Shown: piece by piece, positions 40,847 through 48,890 of the stretch
How the letters are laid out: every line of letters begins with the position of its first letter
How positions within the stretch are numbered: the first letter of the stretch is position 1
NCBI RefSeq assembly: GCF_041355105.1
Contig: NZ_JBFUPK010000001.1
Location: 868,001 to 932,000 of the forward strand
Origin: Terriglobus sp. RCC_193
GTDB lineage: Bacteria > Acidobacteriota > Terriglobia > Terriglobales > Acidobacteriaceae
Length of the DNA: 64,000 nt
Reading direction: 5' to 3'
Notes under the pieces: generated by a model
The model's input: the letters and a program-made list of their open reading frames with translations, nothing else
Database searches by the model: none
What the model was told of the DNA's origin: nothing
Program-made: the position numbers and the translations under genes

Positions 40847-42007
40847 ATGCGAATTGTCCAAACAGTTTTTGGGGTCTTCCATCACTTTGATCTGGCACGT
40901 CAGCTTTATCGCCGAGGCCATCTGGAACGGATTTATTCGACCTGGCCGTGGCGACGGATTCAACGCGAAGGTATCCCACACGATAAGGTCCGGACATTCC
41001 CGTGGGTTCATACGCCAGAGTTCCTGATGAAGCGTGCGGGTCTGCTGCCACGTCCTGTGGAAGATATCACCGGCTACATGAATGCCCTCAGCTTCGACGA
41101 ATACACGACACGTACGCTGCCGGAATGCGATGCTCTGATTGGCATTTCAGGCTCCTCATTGAAGGCCGGTCAACTGCTACAGAAACGCGGTGGAATGTTC
41201 TTCTGCGATCGCGGCTCTTCGCACCAGCGCTATCAGGAACAGCTTGTCTCTGGTGAGTTTCGTGCCTGGGGCGTCCAGGCCCCCGTCAGCGACCTTCGCG
41301 ACACGGCGCGTGAGGAAGAAATTTACGCGATGGCGGACGGCATTACGGTGCCATCCAGCTTTGCGGCTCGATCGTTTGTAGAGACGGGTGTGCCGGCCGC
41401 CAAAGTGCACACCATCCCCTATGGGGTGCGGCTGGAACGCTTTCAGCCAACCGGCGAACCACCGGCGGACCGTCTGGAGATTCTTTTTGTAGGCAACGTT
41501 GGCTTGCGTAAAGGAGTGCCCTATCTGTTGGAAGCATTCGCGCGGCTGCGTCATCCAAACAAGCGGCTGCGAATTGTTGGAGCCATGAGTCGCGAGTTTC
41601 CACCGGTGTTGGAGCGGCTACCCAAAGAACATGTTGAGTTCACCGGCATTCTTCCGCAGCAGCAAGTGGCCGAGATGATGAGCCGCAGCCATCTACTGGT
41701 ATTGCCCAGCATTGAAGAAGGTCTCGCCTTGGTTCAGGGCCAGGCACTTGCCTGTGGATGCCCTGTTCTGGCCACCACAAACACTGGCGGAGAAGACCTG
41801 TTTCACGATGAAGTGGAAGGGTTTATCGTTCCCATCCGGGACGTCGATGCCCTGACAGACCGCATGGAACGGATTGCCCAGGACCCCTCGTTGCAGCAAC
41901 GACTGCGCGCAGCCGGACTGGAGCGGGTCAAGCACCTTGGCGGATGGGAAACCTACGGCGACCGCTGGGAGGCGCTCCTGCAAAGCAGTCTCGCCGAAAA
42001 GCGTTAG
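40847..42007 (+). CDS. Glycosyltransferase, GT4 family
   Basis: A 386-residue GT-B-fold enzyme using a nucleotide-sugar donor. The C-terminal Rossmann domain is clear: LFVGNVGLRKGVPYLLEAF near residue 220, and the E-x7-E-type donor motif PSIEEGLALVQGQALACGCP near 286-305 followed by VLATTNTGGEDL. The N-terminal acceptor domain begins MRIVQTVFGVFHHFDLARQL. There is no membrane segment, so it probably acts at the cytoplasmic face. It stands alone, so the polysaccharide or lipid acceptor cannot be inferred. It overlaps convergent thiS by 4 bp at the stops. Confidence 0.92.
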   Translation: MRIVQTVFGVFHHFDLARQLYRRGHLERIYSTWPWRRIQREGIPHDKVRTFPWVHTPEFLMKRAGLLPRPVEDITGYMNALSFDEYTTRTLPECDALIGISGSSLKAGQLLQKRGGMFFCDRGSSHQRYQEQLVSGEFRAWGVQAPVSDLRDTAREEEIYAMADGITVPSSFAARSFVETGVPAAKVHTIPYGVRLERFQPTGEPPADRLEILFVGNVGLRKGVPYLLEAFARLRHPNKRLRIVGAMSREFPPVLERLPKEHVEFTGILPQQQVAEMMSRSHLLVLPSIEEGLALVQGQALACGCPVLATTNTGGEDLFHDEVEGFIVPIRDVDALTDRMERIAQDPSLQQRLRAAGLERVKHLGGWETYGDRWEALLQSSLAEKR

Positions 42008-42231
42008 CTCCGACCGCCACCGACAAAGTGAACCAACTCAATCCGGTCGCCGGAAACCAGATGCGTGTCCGCCCAGGCGGTGCGCGGTACGATGTCGCCA
42101 TTGCGTTCCAAAGCGACGCGATCCGCCCGGAACCCAAGAGATGTGATCAACTCTGCAACCGTTGGTTGATGGCCCAGTTCGGTGAGGTGGCGTTCGCTCC
42201 CGTTGAGCGTGACAACAATCGGTTCCGACAT
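42004..42231 (-). CDS. thiS: ThiS-type sulfur carrier protein
   Basis: A 75-residue ubiquitin-like fold: IVVTLNGSERHL, then PTVAELITSLGF, VALERNGDIVPRTAWADTHL, and GDRIELVHFVGGG, the ThiS ending. ThiS carries sulfur as a C-terminal thiocarboxylate for thiazole synthesis. Here two residues (Arg-Ser) follow the GGG, so the Gly-Gly is not strictly terminal. Either it is trimmed or this carrier is unusual. It is not next to thiG or thiF, but thiD lies 400 bp away on the same strand. Confidence 0.88.
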   Translation of the reverse strand: MSEPIVVTLNGSERHLTELGHQPTVAELITSLGFRADRVALERNGDIVPRTAWADTHLVSGDRIELVHFVGGGRS

Positions 42232-42259
42232 GCTTTCAGCTTACCAAGCTGACCTGCGC

Positions 42260-42601
42260 CTAGCGAGTGGGGTTGGGGGAGGAATGCAAACGACGCATCA
42301 GGGTGCGTTGCAGCCGTTGTTGCCAGCTCATAACCTCTTCGCAATCTGCAAATACTGCGCGCGAATATGCCATAAGCGTGTGGACAGCTTCCGCATCGGC
42401 TGGCGAATCCCACGTCTCGTAGAGCCGCGAATCGACCAGGTATTCAATGGCATGGCCCAGGATCTCCAGGGCATGTCCCTGTTCAAGCGATGGTCTGCGA
42501 CGTGTTGGCGAAGGTCGCTGCGGCTGCTGCGACGGTAGCTTCGTTGCAAACTGGGGGCGCGGAAGCATCGGGGCGGAGAGGACGTTGGCAGCGGTGGACA
42601 T
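42260..42601 (-). CDS. Hypothetical protein, 113 aa
   Basis: Not recognised. The N-terminal third is Pro/Gln/Arg-rich and probably disordered; the rest is helical (LEQGHALEILGHAIEYLVD, then VHTLMAYSRAVFADCEEVM). There is no signal peptide. It lies between thiD and thiS on the same strand with short gaps (32 and 28 bp), suggesting a shared transcript, but nothing links it to thiamine synthesis. Confidence 0.6.
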   Translation of the reverse strand: MSTAANVLSAPMLPRPQFATKLPSQQPQRPSPTRRRPSLEQGHALEILGHAIEYLVDSRLYETWDSPADAEAVHTLMAYSRAVFADCEEVMSWQQRLQRTLMRRLHSSPNPTR

Positions 42602-42633
42602 GTCTCGCTCATCGGCGCATGGGGACGGTCACG

Positions 42634-43449
42634 TTAGCGCACTGAGTGTCGCAAAATAGGCCACAGCAAGTTCATGGGGCCACGTCCGCTGCCATGAGGT
42701 GTTGCGGAACGCATTGCCTCCGTAACAAAGGCCTTAGCCTCGCGCGCCGCATCCACCGCAGGCAACCCTTGTAACAGATGACAAAGCATGGACGAAGAAA
42801 AGGCACATCCGGTTCCATGCGTCGCTCTTGTCACAATGTGCTGTCCGCTCAAGCGTGTCCAGACTCCATCTGCAAACACAAAATCATCCGGTTTTTCACG
42901 ATCCCCGCCAGTCACCACCACGACACACCCAAATTGCAGCGCAAGTTGCTCTGCGGCGGATTGAATGCTGGTGTCATCGTCACACGGCGAATCTGTCAGG
43001 AGCGCGAGCTCTCCAACATTGGGCGTAACGACATCCACCAAAGGCAGTAGTTCCTCACGAAGTTGCTGCAGTCCATCCGCATCCAGCAAAGGCGCGCCTG
43101 AGGACGAGCGGATCACAGGGTCAAGAACAACGACAGGCCGCTTCCCTTCGCAGCCGCCGAGATAGCGAACCACTTCTGCGACCTGTTCCGCTCCGCCCAG
43201 CATGCCAATCTTGATGCCGTCCGGTGGCAGATCCTCGTGCAATGTTTCGAGTGTTTCGTGCAACAACACGGCATCTACTGGCTGAATCTTTCGCACGCCC
43301 AGCGTGGATTGCACGGTCAACGCGCTGATGGCAGATATGCCGAAGACACCGTGCGCCGCAAACACCTGCAGGTCTGCAGTGATACCTGCGCCGGATGACG
43401 GATCGAAACCCGCAATCGTAAGCGCTGTCCGGTCTGCCCTGCCATCCAT
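42634..43449 (-). CDS. thiD: Hydroxymethylpyrimidine/phosphomethylpyrimidine kinase
   Basis: About 271 residues from the ATG at 43449 (GAGAGG directly upstream). The frame is open much further back, but that part overlaps divergent pyrF. This ribokinase-fold enzyme phosphorylates HMP and HMP-P in thiamine synthesis. Motifs: TIAGFDPSSGAGITADLQVF at residues 10-29, VLDPVIRSSSGAPLLDADG, VVTPNVGELALL, the anion hole/catalytic ATHGTGCAFSSSMLCHL. The call is firm. No TPP riboswitch is visible upstream. Confidence 0.95.
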   Translation of the reverse strand: MDGRADRTALTIAGFDPSSGAGITADLQVFAAHGVFGISAISALTVQSTLGVRKIQPVDAVLLHETLETLHEDLPPDGIKIGMLGGAEQVAEVVRYLGGCEGKRPVVVLDPVIRSSSGAPLLDADGLQQLREELLPLVDVVTPNVGELALLTDSPCDDDTSIQSAAEQLALQFGCVVVVTGGDREKPDDFVFADGVWTRLSGQHIVTRATHGTGCAFSSSMLCHLLQGLPAVDAAREAKAFVTEAMRSATPHGSGRGPMNLLWPILRHSVR

Positions 43450-43479
43450 ACCTCTCAGCATAGCCGCTACACTGGAAGC

Positions 43480-44187
43480 ATGAACCCAGCCGATCATCTC
43501 ATTGTGGCCCTTGATGTTCCCAATCGCGCACAGGCGCTGGACATGGTGGAGCGCCTGGAGGGCAACATCCGTTGGTTCAAGGTTGGACTGGAACTGTATC
43601 TGGCGGAGGGGCGCCCCATCGTGGAAGCCATTCGCGAACGCGGCTTTGAAGTTTTTCTGGATCTGAAACTCCACGACATCCCGAACACTGTCGCGGGCGC
43701 TGTCCGCACTGCATCGGCGAGTGGCGCAAGTCTGCTGACCCTGCACGCCGTTGGAGGCCCGGTGATGCTGGCTGCTGCAAGAGAAGCCGCAGAGGGACTG
43801 GCACAGAAACCGCGTCTGCTGGCAGTTACCGTGCTCACCAGCATGGACGCCACCCAGCTTCACGCTACTGGAATCGCAGCCACACCTGCGGAACAGGTGA
43901 TCCGCCTCGCAGAGATGGCGACAGATGCCGGCATCGCCGGGCTCGTCTGCTCACCGGAAGAGGTTGTCAGCCTCCGCTCCAGCCGGGCGAAAGAAGCGCT
44001 ACTGGTTGTGCCGGGGATTCGCCCTGCGTCAAGCGTCAAGGACGATCAGAACCGCATTGCGACGCCCGCGGATGCGATACGTCGTGGCGCAAACATGCTG
44101 GTGGTGGGTCGGCCGATTACAGGCGCGGCTGATCCCGCGGGTGCCGCCGCTGCCATTCTTCACGAGATCGCTGCAGCAAAAGCCTGA
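43480..44187 (+). CDS. pyrF: Orotidine 5'-phosphate decarboxylase
   Basis: A 235-residue TIM-barrel enzyme making UMP from OMP, the last step of pyrimidine synthesis. It contains HLIVALDVPNRAQALDMV at the N-terminus, the catalytic DLKLHDIPNTV motif near residues 65-75, VPGIRPASS and the C-terminal GRPITGAADPAGAA phosphate loop. Normal length. Divergent from thiD with a 30-bp gap, followed by a strong terminator. Confidence 0.97.
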   Translation: MNPADHLIVALDVPNRAQALDMVERLEGNIRWFKVGLELYLAEGRPIVEAIRERGFEVFLDLKLHDIPNTVAGAVRTASASGASLLTLHAVGGPVMLAAAREAAEGLAQKPRLLAVTVLTSMDATQLHATGIAATPAEQVIRLAEMATDAGIAGLVCSPEEVVSLRSSRAKEALLVVPGIRPASSVKDDQNRIATPADAIRRGANMLVVGRPITGAADPAGAAAAILHEIAAAKA

Positions 44188-44204
44188 GACAGGCCCAGCA
44201 AAAA

Positions 44205-44235
44205 AGAGAAAAGCCCGGGAATCCCGGGCTTTCGC
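44205..44235. terminator. Bidirectional intrinsic terminator after pyrF
   Basis: AAAGCCCGGGA (44210-44220) is an almost perfect inverted repeat of TCCCGGGCTTT (44222-44232), with A-rich and T-rich flanks. It separates pyrF (+) from the small zinc-ribbon gene (-), whose stop is at 44253, so it can serve both. Confidence 0.85.
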
Positions 44236-44252
44236 ATACTTCAAGTCCTGGT

Positions 44253-44432
44253 TTAGAGGCGCTCGAAGAAGTCGCACGCAGAGCAGGAGATATACATGCC
44301 GCCCGGGGTGCCGCGGTCGCGGTCCTTCACGCGCTTCACGATACGGGTCGGCTTGCCGCATTTCGGGCAGTCCGTGCTCTTGGTGGTGTCCATCGCCTTC
44401 TTGCGATCACCGGTCTTGGCAATCTTCGCCAT
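44253..44432 (-). CDS. Small zinc-ribbon protein, 59 aa
   Basis: A short frame encoding 59 residues, starting MAKIAKTGDRKKAMD. Two Cys pairs, CPKC at residues 22-25 and CSAC at 50-53, form a zinc ribbon spaced by a basic segment (RIVKRVKDRDRG). The second pair lies next to a Phe-Phe-Glu-Arg-Leu terminus. A GAAGGGA ribosome-binding site lies 6-8 nt upstream of the ATG, and a terminator follows the stop. The pattern resembles ribosomal or transcription zinc ribbons, so an RNA- or DNA-binding role is possible. The function is unknown. Confidence 0.8.
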   Translation of the reverse strand: MAKIAKTGDRKKAMDTTKSTDCPKCGKPTRIVKRVKDRDRGTPGGMYISCSACDFFERL

Positions 44433-44579
44433 GGGTAGTTCCCTTCAGTTTGGCGTCTTCCTTGCGCCGGAAAATGTGATTCGCGAGTGGTCCCGGATAG
44501 CAATCATCCAGTCTGCGGGCAGCCACGTGGAGTTCGCAGGCCCTGTCGCGCAACTTTTTCATTCTATCGCAGCCGAAAG

Positions 44580-45692
44580 CTACTGAAGATGCGGTGCATC
44601 ATTCGTGGCAATCTTATCCGCTTTTGGCCGCGTTGGTGCTGGAACGGCTTGATCCGCCGATCGCTCAGAAGGAAGTTTCAGCGAAGGAGCCTTTGGTTTC
44701 GCTTCCGTTTCCTCGGTTCCCGCCTTTGCATCGCCCAGTGAAACTTCATGCGTCAACGCTGGGTCGCGGTATCCGGCAAGTTCGTCTTTGTCATGCACTT
44801 CAATGGGTTTGCCCAGCGCGGCGAGTTTCGTCAGCACTACGCGGTCAGCACGAAAACGAACAAAGCGAATTGATTGTGGAGTCTTGCCGTAGATCCATTC
44901 TTCGAAGACTTCACCGTCGTTGCTTTCCGCTGCGCGTTCGCGGAGTTTGGTGTCCGGCTGTCCCAGCGATGCCAGCACCATCCGACGATTCATCCCAACA
45001 AGAACTTCGTGTTCCTGGATGGCGTTGCGGATGGGATCGGGCAGCGTATCGGCATAGGCCTGTTCCGAACTCTTCAAGCCAAAGTCGAGCAAAGGTTCCA
45101 GCAACGCCTTCACCTCCGCTGCAGACACACGCGGGGTGCGCCCTTCAAACAACAGGGTGATGCGCGTTCCCGTGGGGCGCTCGCCCATAACACCGTCGCC
45201 TGCCAGCGGAACGTCGTTGATGGAGATATGGCGGAGGAAACGATGCGGCAGGTAAGGGCCGCCGTTGATGTCGATATCGATGCGGTCTCCGAGCACGTTG
45301 ATGTCAGTAACCATGATGCGGTCACCCGCAGCAGCGCTCATGCCGTCCTTGAACATGCGTTTCTTCAGACTGTCGTTATCGACGGTGAGTCGCCCGTTCG
45401 CATGCAGGACCAACCCAGGTGCGCCCAATGGCAGTGATCGATGCGCGAATCCCTGCTCCATCAGCAGCATGCGCACCAGTTCACGCCTGCCCGCAATGTC
45501 CATGGGATCCTGCGTGTATTCCACGCGGGTTGGTTTGAAGTCACGAAGAGGATCGCCGACAGAGGTATCCGGGCCAACCACGAAAACATCGCGCTGCGGC
45601 AGCGGCCCTAATGTCTGCGTCTGTTGCGCAGAGAGAACGCAACTGCCTGCGGCAGTGATACCAAGCACGACGGCGGCAATCCTGTGACGCAT
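44580..45692 (-). CDS. Exported hypothetical protein, about 370 aa
   Basis: From the ATG at 45692 the product has a signal peptide (MRHRIAAVVLGITAAGSCVL). The mature part contains DINGGPYLPHRFLRHISIN and HEVLVGMNRRMVLASLGQPD, the latter like a lipoprotein-SmpA/OmlA-type motif (GMxxxxVxxxLGxPD) near residues 230-250. The C-terminal 60 residues are Lys/Pro/Ala-rich and probably disordered. I cannot assign a named family; a periplasmic or outer-membrane assembly role would fit the OmlA-like motif but is speculative. An upstream open stretch overlapping the next gene was excluded. Confidence 0.75.
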   Translation of the reverse strand: MRHRIAAVVLGITAAGSCVLSAQQTQTLGPLPQRDVFVVGPDTSVGDPLRDFKPTRVEYTQDPMDIAGRRELVRMLLMEQGFAHRSLPLGAPGLVLHANGRLTVDNDSLKKRMFKDGMSAAAGDRIMVTDINVLGDRIDIDINGGPYLPHRFLRHISINDVPLAGDGVMGERPTGTRITLLFEGRTPRVSAAEVKALLEPLLDFGLKSSEQAYADTLPDPIRNAIQEHEVLVGMNRRMVLASLGQPDTKLRERAAESNDGEVFEEWIYGKTPQSIRFVRFRADRVVLTKLAALGKPIEVHDKDELAGYRDPALTHEVSLGDAKAGTEETEAKPKAPSLKLPSERSADQAVPAPTRPKADKIATNDAPHLQ

Positions 45693-45771
45693 GGGACGGG
45701 CACCCCGATGACACGCACTGTAGACCCAATACATGCCCTGATGCAAGTCGAGAACGCCGGGTGGCCTGTCC

Positions 45772-46779
45772 CTACGCTGAATCGCGAGGTTCGCTATAAG
45801 GAATCTGCGGCGCCTGCAATCCGCCAATCTGGATCAGCGGAGCCGCTGCGGCCTGAATCTTCTCTTCCCGGAGATGCTCTGCCGGCGGCGGCACATCCAT
45901 CGGATGCCCAGCGCCCTCCAGCGGCTGCCATGTGTAATGCCACGCGTAGTCCTTTGTAAGGCGGAATGCGACGACCAGAGCGGCAACCAGAACAAGTACG
46001 GCAACAAGGGATGCTTCCGGGCCAAACGGTCCACCGGTTAACCAGATAGGACCGTCCGTTCCACTTTGAATGAAGCCAAACGTGACCGGGGTATACGCAG
46101 AGGTAGCACCGAACAGGATCTGCAAGACGATGGACCAGCCAAGTTGCACGCCCAGCGAAAACCAAAGAGCACGTGTTCGTAGAAAGCCCGTCAGGAAAAT
46201 GGATGCTGCCAACACCATAATCGGCAGTGTTCTTCCCTGCGACGCCGTGCCGGTAATGGCAAGCATGGTCACAACAAAGATGACCGCAGAGGCGGCCCAG
46301 CCGGGGCTGGAGGCTTTAACCAACATCTGCAGCGGCAGCCCTGCAAGAACAAGTTGAACCACCAGCGCAAATGCAATCAGAGTAGCGATACTCAATAAAG
46401 TCCGCAGCAGTGTTTGCGCGTCAAAGGCAAACTGCATGGAGAGATTGCCGGTCAGGAGTGGCGGCAGAACCAGTGCGATTGCAATTCCCCAACCCAATGC
46501 GACGCCACGGCCGAGTTCCCCTGCGATTCCTGGACGACGTACAAACCCAAGACTGCTGAGCGGTCGCAAATCAGGTACCCAGACCCGCGCCATGGCATAG
46601 AACCCACCCGCCAGGAGAAGCGCCGTTACCATCTCGCGGGCAAAGTCTGTCCACATCGCTGGCACAAGCTGTGACAGTTCGCTGGCAGAGAGCAGCGAAA
46701 GCACGATCCATGCGGCGGACAGGAGAAATGTCGCCGCTGGACGTGATGGTTTGTGCAGAGAATGTTTTGCAAATGGCAT
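45772..46779 (-). CDS. CPBP-like polytopic membrane protein with a degenerate active site
   Basis: A 335-residue protein with about eight hydrophobic segments, then a hydrophilic Pro-rich C-terminus. Two stretches align by eye with CPBP (Rce1/CAAX-protease-like) motifs: ALVVQLVLAGLPLQMLV near 140-156, where the family has EExxxRG, and LRTRALWFSLGVQLGWSIV near 200-218, where it has a catalytic His and Asn. Here the two Glu, the Arg, the His and the Asn appear replaced (Val-Gln, Ala, Gln, Ser). If correct, this is a non-proteolytic member. It follows accA on the same strand after 46 bp. Confidence 0.7.
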   Translation of the reverse strand: MPFAKHSLHKPSRPAATFLLSAAWIVLSLLSASELSQLVPAMWTDFAREMVTALLLAGGFYAMARVWVPDLRPLSSLGFVRRPGIAGELGRGVALGWGIAIALVLPPLLTGNLSMQFAFDAQTLLRTLLSIATLIAFALVVQLVLAGLPLQMLVKASSPGWAASAVIFVVTMLAITGTASQGRTLPIMVLAASIFLTGFLRTRALWFSLGVQLGWSIVLQILFGATSAYTPVTFGFIQSGTDGPIWLTGGPFGPEASLVAVLVLVAALVVAFRLTKDYAWHYTWQPLEGAGHPMDVPPPAEHLREEKIQAAAAPLIQIGGLQAPQIPYSEPRDSA

Positions 46780-46825
46780 CCGTGTCGCCTTCCCAGAAGG
46801 GTTCCGGTATTAGACGAAGGCAGCC

Positions 46826-47665
46826 TCAGGCCGTCGCGTAAAACGCAGCAATGTTACGAAACTTGTTGTAGCGCGCTGCGAGGAGTTCACCCAGCGATTG
46901 AGACCGCAGTTCAGCGTAATTCTTTTCCAGCGCTGCACGAACCAGTGCAATCGCCTCGTCCTGGTTAGCCTGAGCGCCACCTGCGGGTTCAGCGATGACG
47001 CCATCCACGCAGCCAAGCCGTGAAACTGTTTCTGAGGTGTACTTCAAGGCTGCCGCAGCATCCTGGCGCTTTGAGGCGTCCTTCCACATGATGGCTGCGC
47101 AGGCCTCTGGCGAGATGACAGAGTACATGGCATTTTCCAGCATCAATACGCGGTCCGCCACGGCCAAAGCGAGCGCTCCACCAGAGCCACCTTCGCCGGT
47201 GATGACGGTGATGGTCGGCACCCGCAGCCGCGACATCTCAATCAGGTTACGGGCAATCGCCTCGCCCTGTCCGCGCTCCTCTGCTCCAAGACCGGGATAG
47301 GCACCAGCAAGGTCCAGAAAGCTGAATACCGGCTTATTGAACTTCTCCGCAATCTTCATGGCGCGCAGGGCCTTGCGATAGCCTTCCGGTTCCGGAGAAC
47401 CGAAGCGGTACTGCATGCGCTCTTTCGTGGTGCGGCCCTTGCGATTGCAGAGAACCAGGACCTCGTCATCGTTGAAGCGAGCCATACCGGCAAACATAGC
47501 TGCATCATCGCCAAAGCTGCGATCGCCGTGAATTTCGCTCTGGTCGGTAAAGATCGCGTCAATGAAATTCATGGGATGGAGGCGCTGCGGGTCCCGTGCT
47601 ACCTCAGTCTTACGCCACGCCTCCGGCACTGGAGCGGCAACGGGCTTTGCTTCTGTCTCTGCCAT
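46826..47665 (-). CDS. accA: Acetyl-CoA carboxylase carboxyltransferase subunit alpha
   Basis: A 279-residue subunit that, with AccD, transfers carboxyl from biotin to acetyl-CoA for fatty acid synthesis. The crotonase-like core has ARDPQRLHPMNFIDAIF, DLAGAYPGLGAEERGQGEAI, and TGEGGSGGALALAVADRV then SVISPEACAAIMWKDA. It is about 40 residues shorter than E. coli AccA (319): the usual N-terminal helical region is replaced by a short Ala/Pro leader. DoxX-like and CPBP-like genes flank it on the same strand. Confidence 0.96.
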   Translation of the reverse strand: MAETEAKPVAAPVPEAWRKTEVARDPQRLHPMNFIDAIFTDQSEIHGDRSFGDDAAMFAGMARFNDDEVLVLCNRKGRTTKERMQYRFGSPEPEGYRKALRAMKIAEKFNKPVFSFLDLAGAYPGLGAEERGQGEAIARNLIEMSRLRVPTITVITGEGGSGGALALAVADRVLMLENAMYSVISPEACAAIMWKDASKRQDAAAALKYTSETVSRLGCVDGVIAEPAGGAQANQDEAIALVRAALEKNYAELRSQSLGELLAARYNKFRNIAAFYATA

Positions 47666-47720
47666 CAGGGTTTATATCCAAACGCCCGCAAGGGCTTCTG
47701 CCGATTATACCGGCTGCCTC

Positions 47721-48134
47721 TCACTTACGGCGCGCCAGGAATCCATCTACGGATAGGGCATTTGCCTCCAGCAGCCACAACATGGCAAAGAAGATGAAGC
47801 TGTACATCAGTTGCGTGCCTGCACCGTTCCAGTTCTGCACTGAGGTTGTGCCAAACGTCAGCACGATCATTAGCAATGCACCTGAGATCAGCGCAAACCG
47901 GGTGAACAACCCCAGGATCAGCAGTAAACCGAGCGTGAATTCGATCCACGGAATGCAATAGCCAAAGCTCAGTGTGAGCACATGCGGCAATGGGCCTTTG
48001 TCCATTCCCTGCACCATCCCATTCGCGAAGTTTCCAACGCCGCTCAGGATGCGGAAGAATCCATGTCCGAAGACATTCACACCCAGCGCCAGCCGCATGA
48101 TCACGTACGCAACGGTCTTGTTATCACGAAACAT
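47721..48134 (-). CDS. DoxX-family membrane protein
   Basis: A 137-residue, four-helix membrane protein with the DoxX pattern: VIMRLALGVNVFGHGFFRIL in helix 1, then PHVLTLSFGYCIPWIEFTLGLLLILG in helix 2-3, and ALLMIVLTFGTTS in helix 4. The family is poorly characterised; members associate with redox partners or oxidoreductases in other organisms. It is 55 bp upstream of accA on the same strand. Confidence 0.9.
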   Translation of the reverse strand: MFRDNKTVAYVIMRLALGVNVFGHGFFRILSGVGNFANGMVQGMDKGPLPHVLTLSFGYCIPWIEFTLGLLLILGLFTRFALISGALLMIVLTFGTTSVQNWNGAGTQLMYSFIFFAMLWLLEANALSVDGFLARRK

Positions 48135-48249
48135 TGCACCACCATCCTTGTCCGTGAGACGGAAGACGAAGCGATTGTAGCGTTTGTGGCGCGATTCTTC
48201 AGAGCATCTCTTTAAAAAGAGAGCGTCTTACTGTTATGGAGGTGTTTGC

Positions 48250-48819
48250 ATGAGCAGACCCACATGGTTGTTTCGTTTCGCGGTCCTATTCGCGCTGGCT
48301 GGTTCATTGAATGTTGCGAAAGCCCAGGATGTTCGTACGGATTACGACCACGAAGCGAATTTCCAGCAATATCACACTTTTTCTGTCTACCGTGTTCACG
48401 CGTCGGACGGCATTATTGAGAAGCGCCTGAGGAGCAACATTGCTGCATCGCTGACGGAACGCGGATTCCATGAAGTGCCGCAGGGCGGTGATCTTGCCGT
48501 GACCGCCATCGGCGGCGTTCGCAATCGTCAGGAATACACCACGTTCTACAACGGCTTTGGACCCGGTTGGGGATATGGAGGCTGGGGTGGATGGTACGGA
48601 TGGGGACGCTGGGGCGGAGGTCCCGCCAGCACAACGGTTTACAACATTCCTGTTGGAACGTTGGCAATCGATGTGTATGACGCGCGGACGCATCAGTTAA
48701 TCTTCCGGGGAACTGCCACCGATGATCTTTCAAAAAATCCCGACAAGAACGCGAAAAAGGGTGAGAAAGCAGTCGACAAAATCTTTGACAAGATGCCCGG
48801 CATACACAAAGTAGGTTAG
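48250..48819 (+). CDS. DUF4136 exported protein
   Basis: About 189 residues from the ATG at 48250, which has a strong GGAGGTG site 7 nt upstream and gives a signal peptide (FRFAVLFALAGSLNVAKAQ). The mature protein matches DUF4136: DVRTDYDHEANFQQYHTFSVY, an ILxAxxxL-like region, a Gly/Trp-rich insert (GPGWGYGGWGGWYGWGRWG, residues about 100-118), and VGTLAIDVYDARTHQLIFRG. A periplasmic or lipid-associated role is usual but not defined. The Gly/Trp insert is notable. Confidence 0.9.
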   Translation: MSRPTWLFRFAVLFALAGSLNVAKAQDVRTDYDHEANFQQYHTFSVYRVHASDGIIEKRLRSNIAASLTERGFHEVPQGGDLAVTAIGGVRNRQEYTTFYNGFGPGWGYGGWGGWYGWGRWGGGPASTTVYNIPVGTLAIDVYDARTHQLIFRGTATDDLSKNPDKNAKKGEKAVDKIFDKMPGIHKVG

Positions 48820-48837
48820 TTCACATTCGAAATGAAT

Positions 48838-48876
48838 CGGGGTCACGGAGATGTTCTTCCATGACCCCGTTTTCAT
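48838..48876 (+). terminator. Terminator between DUF4136 gene and dnaE
   Basis: CGGGGTCA (48838-48845) pairs with TGACCCCG (48862-48869), followed by TTTTCATTTT. It lies between convergent genes and ends the plus-strand transcript; on the minus strand the flank is A/T-poor. Confidence 0.75.
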
Positions 48877-48890
48877 TTTCGTATCTGGAG

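Noticed and set aside
42232-43480. TPP riboswitch near thiS/thiD
   Set aside because: I could not find CUGAGA or the GAUCCGGAUAAUGCCGG-like element in the short gaps.
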